Under the pieces are notes generated by a model that was not told the origin of the DNA, did not search any database, and saw nothing but the letters and a program-made list of their open reading frames with translations. 64,000 nucleotides of DNA from Roseiterribacter gracilis (GTDB lineage: Bacteria; Pseudomonadota; Alphaproteobacteria; BOG-932; Roseiterribacteraceae), in NCBI GenBank assembly GCA_018332375.1, contig BOPV01000001.1:1116001-1180000 (forward strand). The letters are read 5' to 3'. Each line of letters begins with the position of its first letter. Positions within the stretch are counted from its first letter, which is position 1. The translations under genes and the position numbers were made by a program. Below, piece by piece: positions 17,387 to 25,022 of the stretch.

Positions 17387-18160
17387 GTGACCAAAGCGAA
17401 AAAGCCTGCTGCCGCGCCTGCGACCGCCAAGACCGGGAAGATCCGTGTCGGAATCGGCGGCTGGACGTTCGAGCCGTGGCGCGGGGGCGTGTTCTTTCCC
17501 AAGAAGCTGTCGAAGGTGCGCGAGTTGGAATTCGCGTCGCGCGCCGTTACCTCGATCGAGATCAACGGCACCTATTACAGCTCGCAAAAGCCGCAGACCT
17601 TCCGCAAATGGCGCGAGGAAACGCCCGACGACTTCGTGTTTTCGGTCAAGGCGTCGCGCTTCATGGTGATCCGCAAGGATTTGCGCGACGCCGCGGAATC
17701 GATCGACCGCTTCTTCGATAGCGGCGTCGCCGAGCTAGACAAGAAGCTGGGCCCGATCTTGTGGCAGTTGGCACCGACCAAGAAATTCGACGAAGAGGAA
17801 ATCGCCGAATATCTGGGTTTGATGCCGCGCGGCTTTCAGCACGCGCTCGAAGTGCGCAATCCCAGCTTCAACGATCCGAAATTGTGGCCGCTGCTCAAAG
17901 CACACAATGTCGCGTTGGTTCGCGCCGACCACGAGACCTATCCCGATATCGATCAGGACACGGCGGATTTCTCGTATTACCGGCTGCAGCGGACGCAGGC
18001 CGATATCGAAACCGGCTATGCCGCCAAAGATCTCGATCGCTGGGCCGAGGTGCTGAAGACGCGCGCTGCGACCGGCAACGACGTGTTCTGCTACATGATT
18101 TCCGGCGCCAAAGAACGGAATCCCGCGGCGGCGCAGGCGATGCTGGAACGGCTGAAATAG
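17387..18160 (+). CDS. DUF72 family protein
   Basis: Conserved cytoplasmic DUF72 (YecE-like) TIM-barrel protein, 257 residues. The family N-terminal GIGGWTFEPWRG, the INGTYYSSQKPQTFRKW segment and FVFSVKASRFM are recognisable; the last part (YYRLQRTQADIETGY) differs somewhat from the usual YVRFHG. Function of the family is unknown. Start is GTG at 17387, one base after the M20 stop; the overlapping ATG meets a stop at once. A Lys/Ala-rich N-terminal tail of about 18 residues precedes the conserved part. Confidence 0.88.
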   Translation: MTKAKKPAAAPATAKTGKIRVGIGGWTFEPWRGGVFFPKKLSKVRELEFASRAVTSIEINGTYYSSQKPQTFRKWREETPDDFVFSVKASRFMVIRKDLRDAAESIDRFFDSGVAELDKKLGPILWQLAPTKKFDEEEIAEYLGLMPRGFQHALEVRNPSFNDPKLWPLLKAHNVALVRADHETYPDIDQDTADFSYYRLQRTQADIETGYAAKDLDRWAEVLKTRAATGNDVFCYMISGAKERNPAAAQAMLERLK

Positions 18161-18211
18161 CATCACAAGAAACAGGTCGTCCGGGAACGAACCAGGCACT
18201 ATCTGATCGCC

Positions 18212-18778
18212 ATGACCAAGTTCCATATGTTCGAAACTGCGATCGGCGTTTGTGGCATCGTTTGGCGCGACGAGCGGGTCGTTGGATTCAGCCTGCCCGA
18301 AGCGACCGAGGCGGCGACGCGCGCGCGGCTGCTTCGGCGTTTCCCCGACGCAACCGAAGATGCGCCGACGTCGACGGTGCAACGCGCAATTGACGGAACG
18401 ATTGCGCTGATCCGTGGCGAGAAAATCGATCTCAACTTCGTCGATTGCGATCTCAGCGCAACCCCCGAGTTCAATCGCCGCGTCTACGAGATCCTATGCA
18501 CGGTTCCAGCCGGTGAAACCGTAACCTACGGCGACATCGCGCATCGCCTGGGCGATCCCGGTGCAGCGCGCGCAGTCGGCCGTGCGCTGGGCGAGAATCC
18601 GATTCCGGTGATTGTGCCCTGCCACCGCGTACTTGCAGCGAGCGGCAAGAGCGGCGGTTTTTCTGCGCCGGGTGGTGCGGACACGAAGTTGAAGCTGTTG
18701 TCGATCGAAGGCGCTCGCACCAACGACGTTCCGTCGCTGTTCGACACACCACTGCCGCTGGCGCGCAAGCGTACTTAG
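18212..18778 (+). CDS. ogt: methylated-DNA--protein-cysteine methyltransferase
   Basis: Suicide repair enzyme that transfers alkyl groups from O6-alkylguanine to its own cysteine, 188 residues. The active-site motif PCHRV lies near residue 134, preceded by the helix-turn-helix GDIAHRLGDPGAARAVGRALGENP (arginine finger and recognition helix) and followed by SGGFSAPGG. The N-terminal portion is a short Ogt-type domain without an Ada zinc region. Its end overlaps the end of the convergent VOC gene (TTAG shared). Confidence 0.92.
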   Translation: MTKFHMFETAIGVCGIVWRDERVVGFSLPEATEAATRARLLRRFPDATEDAPTSTVQRAIDGTIALIRGEKIDLNFVDCDLSATPEFNRRVYEILCTVPAGETVTYGDIAHRLGDPGAARAVGRALGENPIPVIVPCHRVLAASGKSGGFSAPGGADTKLKLLSIEGARTNDVPSLFDTPLPLARKRT

Positions 18779-19206
18779 TAATTCGGCCATACGCCCGGCG
18801 TCGCCAGTTCGAGAACATGGCCGTCGGGATCGTCGAAATAGAGGCTGCGTCCGCCGCGCGCCCAGTTCACTTCGCTGCGCACGGGAATGCCGAGCGTTTT
18901 GAGGCGGTCTTTCCACGCATCGTACGCGTCGGTCGGAATCGCAAACGCGATATGCAGCGGACCGCTGCCGTCATGGCCCGGGATCATACCGCCCGGATAG
19001 GTCTGGTTGTCGTTGCGTGACCCTCCGCGCCGCCACAGCAGCAACACGCTGCCTGGTGCGACCGCGAACGACGCGCCGCGATCGCCCAGCGTCTGATGCG
19101 TTAAACCAAGCACCCGGTCGTAGAAGGCGACCGACCGGTCAAAGTCATCGACATAGAGCGAGGTCTCGAGGATCGCGCCCAGTGCGGGTCTATCGTTTGT
19201 TTCCAT
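18775..19206 (-). CDS. VOC/glyoxalase-superfamily protein
   Basis: Small vicinal-oxygen-chelate protein, 143 residues. A single betaalphabeta-betabetabeta pair starts ETSLYVDDFDRSVAFYDRVLGL and ends SLYFDDPDGHVLELATPGVW, a common dioxygenase/glyoxalase-like layout with a metal-ligand Glu in HVLELA and a His in GPLHIAFA. The ATG at 19206 is chosen because AAGGAGGGG sits about 8 bases upstream; the longer frame to 19239 is less likely. Substrate unknown; fosfomycin resistance cannot be claimed. Confidence 0.87.
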   Translation of the reverse strand: METNDRPALGAILETSLYVDDFDRSVAFYDRVLGLTHQTLGDRGASFAVAPGSVLLLWRRGGSRNDNQTYPGGMIPGHDGSGPLHIAFAIPTDAYDAWKDRLKTLGIPVRSEVNWARGGRSLYFDDPDGHVLELATPGVWPNY

Positions 19207-19283
19207 GGGCTTGGCCCCTCCTTGACCGCAATGCTGCACCTTGGCAGGTTATGCGAACCATTCTCATTTTCGCTGGATTTGCC

Positions 19284-20288
19284 ATGCGCCGCCTCGTTCT
19301 TGCTGCCCTGCTCGTTGCCTCGCCCGCCTTCGCGGCCGAGCAGGTGAACGTCTATTCGGCCCGGCATTACGACGCCGACATCAAGCTGTTCGAGCTGTTC
19401 ACCAAAGAGACCGGCATCAAGGTCAACGTCGTCGAAGACGAAGCCGACAAGCTGATCCAGCGCATCAAAGCCGAAGGCGCAAACAGCCCCGCAGATCTGT
19501 TCATCACCGTCGATGCGGGACGCTTGTGGCGCGCGCAGGAAGCCAACGTGTTGCAGCCGGTGCGCAGCGAGAAACTCGAGAAGCTGGTGCCGGCGCAACT
19601 GCGCGAACCGGGTGGTCTTTGGTACGGGCTGACCAAGCGCGTGCGCATCGTGATGGTGAACAAGGACAAGGTGCAACCGAACGAGATCACGCGCTACGAA
19701 GATCTCGCCGATCCGAAATGGAAAGGCCGCATCTGCGTGCGTTCGTCGAACGCGGTCTACAACCAGTCGCTGGTCGGTTCGATGATTGCGGCTGACGGCA
19801 TGGCGGCAACCGAGAAATGGGCCAAAGCGCTGGTCGCCAATCTCGCCAAGCCGCCGCGCGGCGGCGACATCGATCAAATTCTGTCGGTCGCAGCCGGCGA
19901 ATGCGACGTCACCTTGGCGAACAACTATTACCTCGCGCGGCTGATCCATTCGTCGAAACCGTCAGAGAGCGAGCCCGCGAAAAAGATCGCGGTCGTGTTC
20001 CCCAACCAGGCCGATCGCGGCACGCATTCGAACATTTCGGGCGCTGGCGTGGTGCGCTCGGCGCCGCACAAAGACAATGCGGTGAAGCTGCTCGAATTCC
20101 TCGCGTCCGACGAAGCGCAAAAGTTGGTCGCCGACGAGAATTACGAATACCCGATCCGCGAAGGCCTGCCGGTGCAGGTGACGCTGGCGGGCTGGGGCCA
20201 GTTCAAAAGCGACGCAATGAACGCCGCCTTGTTCGGCCGCAACAATGCCGACGCGCTGAAACTGATGGATCGCGCTGGCTGGCGGTAA
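19284..20288 (+). CDS. ferric iron ABC transporter binding protein (FutA/AfuA-like)
   Basis: Periplasmic iron-binding protein, 334 residues from this start. Signal peptide MRRLVLAALLVASPAFA, then EQVNVYSARHYDADIKLFE, the classic FutA/FbpA opening. The paired-tyrosine iron site is visible late in the protein in DVTLANNYYLARL, with further conserved NQADRGTHSNISGAGV. An in-frame ATG at 19251 would add 11 residues; either could be used. It converges with a leftward pair that encodes a small membrane protein and the matching permease. No ATPase is in the window. Confidence 0.9.
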   Translation: MRRLVLAALLVASPAFAAEQVNVYSARHYDADIKLFELFTKETGIKVNVVEDEADKLIQRIKAEGANSPADLFITVDAGRLWRAQEANVLQPVRSEKLEKLVPAQLREPGGLWYGLTKRVRIVMVNKDKVQPNEITRYEDLADPKWKGRICVRSSNAVYNQSLVGSMIAADGMAATEKWAKALVANLAKPPRGGDIDQILSVAAGECDVTLANNYYLARLIHSSKPSESEPAKKIAVVFPNQADRGTHSNISGAGVVRSAPHKDNAVKLLEFLASDEAQKLVADENYEYPIREGLPVQVTLAGWGQFKSDAMNAALFGRNNADALKLMDRAGWR

Positions 20289-20750
20289 TCAAATCCGCAG
20301 CACGATCCACAAGACGATCAGGCTTTCGACCGTCCAACCGAGCGCAATCACGAACGAGCCGCTGACGATGCGACGCATGGCGCGCGCGTCGTCGGCGCCG
20401 CGCGCCAGACGCAGCAACGCCGGACGTTCGATCAGCAGGCTCCACACGACGACCAGCACGTTGACCAGGTTGGCGATCGTCGCGGCGTAGAACAGCGTGC
20501 CGGGATGCGGCACGACCCAGACCAGCATTGCGACGGCCATATAGGCGAACATCGACGGCACCGTCGTCGCCATCGCCATCCGCACCAGATGCGCGCGCGC
20601 CGCGCGACCGGTCTGGTCGGGCGCAAGATCGCGCCAGGTCGGGTAATGCACCACCGCCAGCGCCCACGCGACTCCGACATTGTAGATCGACAATGTCAGC
20701 GCCAGGAATTCCAGGAAGCGCGGCAGCGCCGCCAGCATTTGCGGACTCAA
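20289..20750 (-). CDS. small inner-membrane protein, unknown function
   Basis: Integral membrane protein, 153 residues, with about four hydrophobic segments (around residues 13-34, 60-80, 84-105 and 130-152). I do not recognise a characterised family. It starts in a four-base overlap (ATGA) with the ferric permease stop, which suggests co-translation with that transporter. It ends immediately next to the binding-protein stop. It may be an accessory membrane subunit or a chance neighbour. Confidence 0.75.
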   Translation of the reverse strand: MSPQMLAALPRFLEFLALTLSIYNVGVAWALAVVHYPTWRDLAPDQTGRAARAHLVRMAMATTVPSMFAYMAVAMLVWVVPHPGTLFYAATIANLVNVLVVVWSLLIERPALLRLARGADDARAMRRIVSGSFVIALGWTVESLIVLWIVLRI

Positions 20751-22447
20751 AGTGGCGGCTGCTCCGTGCCGGGACGGCTTGCCGCCACGGCTCGCGACAA
20801 CAGGATCACCGGCACCAGGCCGACTGCGACGATCAACAACGATGCGGTCGAGGCTTCGCCCAACCGTTCATCCGATGCCAGGCGATAGACGCGCGTCGCC
20901 AAGGTTTCGAAATTGAACGGCCGCACGATCAAGGTCGCGGGAAGTTCTTTCATCACGTCGACGAACACGGTCAGCAACGCAGTCAGCACGCTGCCCCACA
21001 CGATCGGCAGATGGATAAAGAACAAGGTGCGTGTCGGACCGCGGCCCAAGGTGCGCGCGGCCGCGTCGAGCGACGGGCTGACTTTTCCCAAGCCCGATTC
21101 CATTGCGTTGGCCGCAACCGCAAGAAAGCGCACGAGATACGCAAACAACAACGCGAACATGCCACCGGTCAGCATCAATCCGGTCGAAAGCCCGAAGCTG
21201 GCGCGCGCCCAACTGTCGATTGTGTTGTCGAAATAGGCGAACGGCACCAGCAAGCCAACCGCGATCACCGATCCCGGAATCGCATAGCCCAATGTCGCAA
21301 GCCGCGCCGCCCAACGTACCGGCTTGGCCGGCGCCAGACGCAGACCGTACGCAAGAATGACGGCTGCCGCTGTCGTCACCACCGCGCCCAGCGCGGCAAG
21401 CGTCAAGCTGTTGGTGGCGAGATCGACGAAGGCGGTCAGGCGCAATTGATCGCCCTCTTCCCACGCCAATTTGGCGAGATGCGCTGCCGGCACGGCAAAG
21501 CCCAGCAACGGCGGCAACAGGCACGCGGTAAACGCACCCAACGCTGCCAGACCGCGCAGGCGATAGCCGGGTAGAGTCTGCCAACGCTGCGTCGTGTGAT
21601 CGAAGCGCGCCGGACCGCGGCTGGCGCGCTCGAACACCAGCACGGTGAAGACGCACAACATCAGCAACGCGGCGAGCTGCGTCGCTGCCACCGGCTCGCC
21701 CATCGCAAACCAGGTGCGATAGATGCCGGTCGTGAATGTATCGACGCCGAAGTATGAAACCGTGCCGAAGTCGGCCAGCGTTTCCATCAATGCGAGTGCC
21801 AAGCCACCAACAATGGCAGGTCTTGCCAAGGGCAACGCGACTTCAACGAAGCCGCGCCACGGGCTGCGGCCCAAGGTGCGCGCCGCTTCGAGCACGCACA
21901 CCGATTGCGCCAGAAACGCTGCACGCGCCAGCAGGTAGACGTAGGGGTACAGCACCAGCGACATCACGATTGCGGCACCGCCGAGCGAACGGATTTCCGG
22001 CGCCCAATAATCGCCGTGCTGCCAACCGGTCAGGGCGCGCAACGCGGTCTGCACCGGTCCGGTGAATTGCAGCAGGTCGGTATAGGCGTAGCCGCTGAGA
22101 TAGGTCGGCATCGCCAACGGCAACAGCAGCACCCAGTTCAGGTGGCGCGACAGCGGGAACCGACACATCGTCACCAGCCAGGCGCTGCTGACGCCCAACA
22201 ACAACGTGCCGGCGCCGACGCACAGCGCCAGCAGCACCGTGTTGATCACGTAGACGCCCAGCACCGTATCGACGAGATGCTCCCAGACCGCGCGATCGGG
22301 ATGGAACAGCCCGGCCGCGACCGTCGCCAGCGGCACCAGCACCGGCAAGGACAGCAGGATCGTCGCAATGCCCCAGCCGCCGATACGGGCGCGGAACGCA
22401 CCTTCGGCGCGGGCTGCTGGCGGGTTTTGGGTGGCGACGTGGCTCAT
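20747..22447 (-). CDS. ferric iron ABC transporter permease (FutB/FbpB-like)
   Basis: Fused double-permease of the Fe3+ importer family, about 566 residues, with two BPD permease halves of six spans each. Both halves carry an EAA loop: LEAARTLGRSPWRGFVEVALPLARPA in the first, and LDAAARTLGRGPTRTLFFIHLPI in the second. GVSSAWLV and MPTYLSGYAYTD are also typical. ATG at 22447 is preferred; an upstream in-frame start at 22489 would add a basic tail of 14 residues. It partners the FutA-like protein across the convergent junction. Confidence 0.92.
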   Translation of the reverse strand: MSHVATQNPPAARAEGAFRARIGGWGIATILLSLPVLVPLATVAAGLFHPDRAVWEHLVDTVLGVYVINTVLLALCVGAGTLLLGVSSAWLVTMCRFPLSRHLNWVLLLPLAMPTYLSGYAYTDLLQFTGPVQTALRALTGWQHGDYWAPEIRSLGGAAIVMSLVLYPYVYLLARAAFLAQSVCVLEAARTLGRSPWRGFVEVALPLARPAIVGGLALALMETLADFGTVSYFGVDTFTTGIYRTWFAMGEPVAATQLAALLMLCVFTVLVFERASRGPARFDHTTQRWQTLPGYRLRGLAALGAFTACLLPPLLGFAVPAAHLAKLAWEEGDQLRLTAFVDLATNSLTLAALGAVVTTAAAVILAYGLRLAPAKPVRWAARLATLGYAIPGSVIAVGLLVPFAYFDNTIDSWARASFGLSTGLMLTGGMFALLFAYLVRFLAVAANAMESGLGKVSPSLDAAARTLGRGPTRTLFFIHLPIVWGSVLTALLTVFVDVMKELPATLIVRPFNFETLATRVYRLASDERLGEASTASLLIVAVGLVPVILLSRAVAASRPGTEQPPL

Positions 22448-22519
22448 GCGGGCGCTTCGCTTGTAGGCTCCGGCGCGCGGCGGGTACAAGAGCCGCCCCA
22501 GCTACGCGCAACAAGAACA

Positions 22520-23848
22520 ATGGCTTCCGCGATGTCGCACCCCTACCGACCCCGCCCCATCTCGGGCTTTCCTGAATTGCTGCCCGAGGTGCGTCTGGTC
22601 GAGCAGGCCTATCTCGACAAGATCCGCCGCACCTTCGAACGCCACGGCTTCGCCTCGATCGAGACGCCGTCGGTCGAAGAGCTGGACGTGCTGCTGGCCA
22701 AGGGCGAGACCGACAAAGAGATCTACGTGCTCGAACGTCTGCAGGCGGACGACGCGTCGGCGAAGGATGCGCGGCTCGGTTTGCACTACGACCTGACGGT
22801 GCCGTTCGCGCGCTATGTCGCGCAGCATTTCAACGAGCTGACTTTCCCGTTCAAGCGCTATCAGATGCAGCGCGTGTGGCGCGGCGAGCGTCCGCAGGAA
22901 GGTCGCTACCGCGAATTCCAGCAATGCGACGTCGACGTCATCGGCGTCGACAATCTGGCGCTGTCGTTCGACGCCGACATTCCCGCCGTCGCGATGGAAG
23001 CGATCAAGTCGCTGGGCGTCGACGACGTGCGCCTGCATGTCTCGAACCGCAAGATTCTCGACGGCTATCTGCAGGTGTTAGGGATCGAAGATCGCGTCAC
23101 GGCCATTCGCTGGCTCGATAAACTCGACAAGCTCGGCAACGTTCCGGTTGTTGCGGGCCTCGCTGCCGCCGGCATTGAGTTCGAAGCAGCGGCGGCGGCA
23201 GTTGCGCTCGCCGCAATTCCTGTTGGCGATCCAGCCTGGGCTGACAAGGCGCGCAAGCTGGCGGCGCAATCGAACACGACCTTCGACACCGGAGTCGAAG
23301 AACTGACCACCGTGCTCGACACGTTGGCAGCGCTCGGCATCGACAATGTCGCGGCCGATCTCTCGCTGGCGCGCGGCTTCGATTACTATACTGGCAGCGT
23401 CTATGAAGGCCGCTTCATCAACTATCCCGGCTATGGCAGCGTCGTTGCCGGCGGCCGCTACGACGATCTCGCCGGTTCCTTCATCAACAAGAAGCTGCCG
23501 GGCGTCGGCATCTCACTCGGCTTTTCTCGCTTGTTCGCAAAGCTCCAAGCGGAAGGGCGGCTCCCGATCGGCCCATCGACGCCGACGCAGGTGCTGGTCG
23601 CGCTGCCCAGCGACGAGCGTCGCGCGTTGGCACTCGCGACGGCAAAACAGCTCCGCGATCGCGGCCTGAACGTCGAGATCTATCACGCACCGCAGAAGTT
23701 GGCGCGCCAGCTGACCTACGCCGAAAAGAAGGGCATTCCCTTCGTGTGGTTTCCGCCGTTCGACGATGACGGCAAGCATGAGGTGAAAGACATGGGTGCG
23801 AAGACGCAGAGCGAAGCCGACCCGCGCACCTGGAACTTGCCCGCATGA
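22520..23848 (+). CDS. hisS: histidine--tRNA ligase
   Basis: Class II aminoacyl-tRNA synthetase charging tRNA-His, 442 residues. Motif 1 is around the FERHGFASIETPSVEELD segment, motif 2 is QMQRVWRGERPQEGRYREFQQCDVD, the histidine-A signature is LARGFDYYTGSVYEG, and motif 3 is GVGISLGFSRL. A C-terminal anticodon-binding domain follows. Starts at 22520 or 22532 are both possible. Its stop overlaps the cytidine deaminase start (ATGA). Divergent from the iron permease gene. Confidence 0.95.
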   Translation: MASAMSHPYRPRPISGFPELLPEVRLVEQAYLDKIRRTFERHGFASIETPSVEELDVLLAKGETDKEIYVLERLQADDASAKDARLGLHYDLTVPFARYVAQHFNELTFPFKRYQMQRVWRGERPQEGRYREFQQCDVDVIGVDNLALSFDADIPAVAMEAIKSLGVDDVRLHVSNRKILDGYLQVLGIEDRVTAIRWLDKLDKLGNVPVVAGLAAAGIEFEAAAAAVALAAIPVGDPAWADKARKLAAQSNTTFDTGVEELTTVLDTLAALGIDNVAADLSLARGFDYYTGSVYEGRFINYPGYGSVVAGGRYDDLAGSFINKKLPGVGISLGFSRLFAKLQAEGRLPIGPSTPTQVLVALPSDERRALALATAKQLRDRGLNVEIYHAPQKLARQLTYAEKKGIPFVWFPPFDDDGKHEVKDMGAKTQSEADPRTWNLPA

Positions 23849-24255
23849 GCGTTGAAACCGACCTGCCCCGTATGATCGAGCTGGCGCGCGATGCGCGCAC
23901 GCGGTCCTACTCGCCCTATTCCAAGTTCAAAGTCGGCGCTTGCGTGCGCGGCGCGTCGGGCGAGCTATATCCCGGCGCCAATGTCGAGAACGCGGCCTAC
24001 CCGCATGGAAGCTGCGCCGAGACCTCTGCGTTGGACAAAATGGCGAACGCAGGCGAGCGACGCCTGTCCGCCATCGTTGTGATCGGCGGCGGCGACGCGC
24101 TGGTGACGCCGTGCGGCGGTTGTCGTCAGCGCATTCGCGAATTCGGCGATCCGACGACGCCGATCATTATTTGCGGCGAAGACGGGACGATCCGCGCGCG
24201 TTTTACGTTGGACGAGCTGCTGCCCCACAGTTTCGGACCTGACCATCTCGCATGA
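23845..24255 (+). CDS. cdd: cytidine deaminase
   Basis: Homotetramer-type zinc cytidine deaminase, 136 residues, converting (deoxy)cytidine to (deoxy)uridine in pyrimidine salvage. The zinc and catalytic motifs are GSCAETSAL (Cys and Glu) and TPCGGCRQ (two Cys), with NVENAAYP for substrate contact. ATGA overlaps on both sides put it in a coupled set with hisS upstream and deoC downstream; the metabolic link is with deoC. Confidence 0.95.
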   Translation: MSVETDLPRMIELARDARTRSYSPYSKFKVGACVRGASGELYPGANVENAAYPHGSCAETSALDKMANAGERRLSAIVVIGGGDALVTPCGGCRQRIREFGDPTTPIIICGEDGTIRARFTLDELLPHSFGPDHLA

Positions 24256-25022
24256 CGTTGGAATTGGACGACGCGACGCGCACGCTGGTCGATGCCGCGC
24301 GTAAAACCGGCGAACCGGACGCGGCACTACGTGCCAAGTTGATTGCGTGCCTCGACTATACGCGGTTGGACGACACGATCGAGGAAGCCGCGCTCGACGC
24401 GATGGCGGCGCGTGCAGCGGCGGCAAAGGTCGCTGCGATCTGCATTCCACCCGCCTGGGTGGCGCGCGCGAAGCAAGCGTTGGCCGGCAGCAAGGTCGCG
24501 ATTGCGACGGTGGTGAATTTCCCCGGCGGCGAAGACGGGCCAGAAACCGTGCACGATGTCACGGTTGCCGCGGTGCGCGACGGCGCCGACGAGATCGACG
24601 TCGTGTTTCCCTACAAACGCTTCCTGGCCGACACCGCGCCGCCCGCGTCGCGCACGCTGCGCACCTGCCGCGACGCATGCGGCATGGATGTGCGGATCAA
24701 AGTCATTCTGGAAACCGGCGCGTTTCATTCGACCGAAGCGCTGCAACGCGCGGCTGCGGTCGCAATCGATGGCGGCGCGGATTTCCTGAAAACCTCGACC
24801 GGCAAGATCCAGCAGGGCGCAACCTTGGAAGCTGCAGCGGTGCTGCTGGCGCAAATCGAAGCCAGCGGCTTTCCAGTCGGGTTCAAAGCATCCGGCGGCG
24901 TGCGCACGCCGCAGGACGCCGCGTCCTATTTCACGCTCGCTGAGTCGATGCTGGGAAAAGGCTGGGCGACGCCCGACCGGTTCCGCATCGGTGCCAGCGC
25001 GTTGCTGGACGCGCTGACTTAA
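24252..25022 (+). CDS. deoC: deoxyribose-phosphate aldolase
   Basis: Class I aldolase, 256 residues, cleaving deoxyribose 5-phosphate to acetaldehyde and glyceraldehyde 3-phosphate in deoxynucleoside catabolism. Conserved segments are LDYTRLDD, TVVNFPGGEDG, ADEIDVVFPY, VKVILETGAF-like (IKVILETGAF), the Schiff-base lysine in FLKTSTGK and the second lysine in GFKASGGVRT. Resembles the longer DeoC class (about 250 residues) of proteobacteria. Starts in an ATGA overlap with cdd; its end overlaps the convergent GGDEF/EAL gene by four bases. Confidence 0.95.
   Translation: MTLELDDATRTLVDAARKTGEPDAALRAKLIACLDYTRLDDTIEEAALDAMAARAAAAKVAAICIPPAWVARAKQALAGSKVAIATVVNFPGGEDGPETVHDVTVAAVRDGADEIDVVFPYKRFLADTAPPASRTLRTCRDACGMDVRIKVILETGAFHSTEALQRAAAVAIDGGADFLKTSTGKIQQGATLEAAAVLLAQIEASGFPVGFKASGGVRTPQDAASYFTLAESMLGKGWATPDRFRIGASALLDALT

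Noticed and set aside
18775-19206. Fosfomycin-resistance enzyme for the VOC protein
   Set aside because: Only the general VOC fold is visible; no FosA/FosB-specific residues can be asserted by eye.
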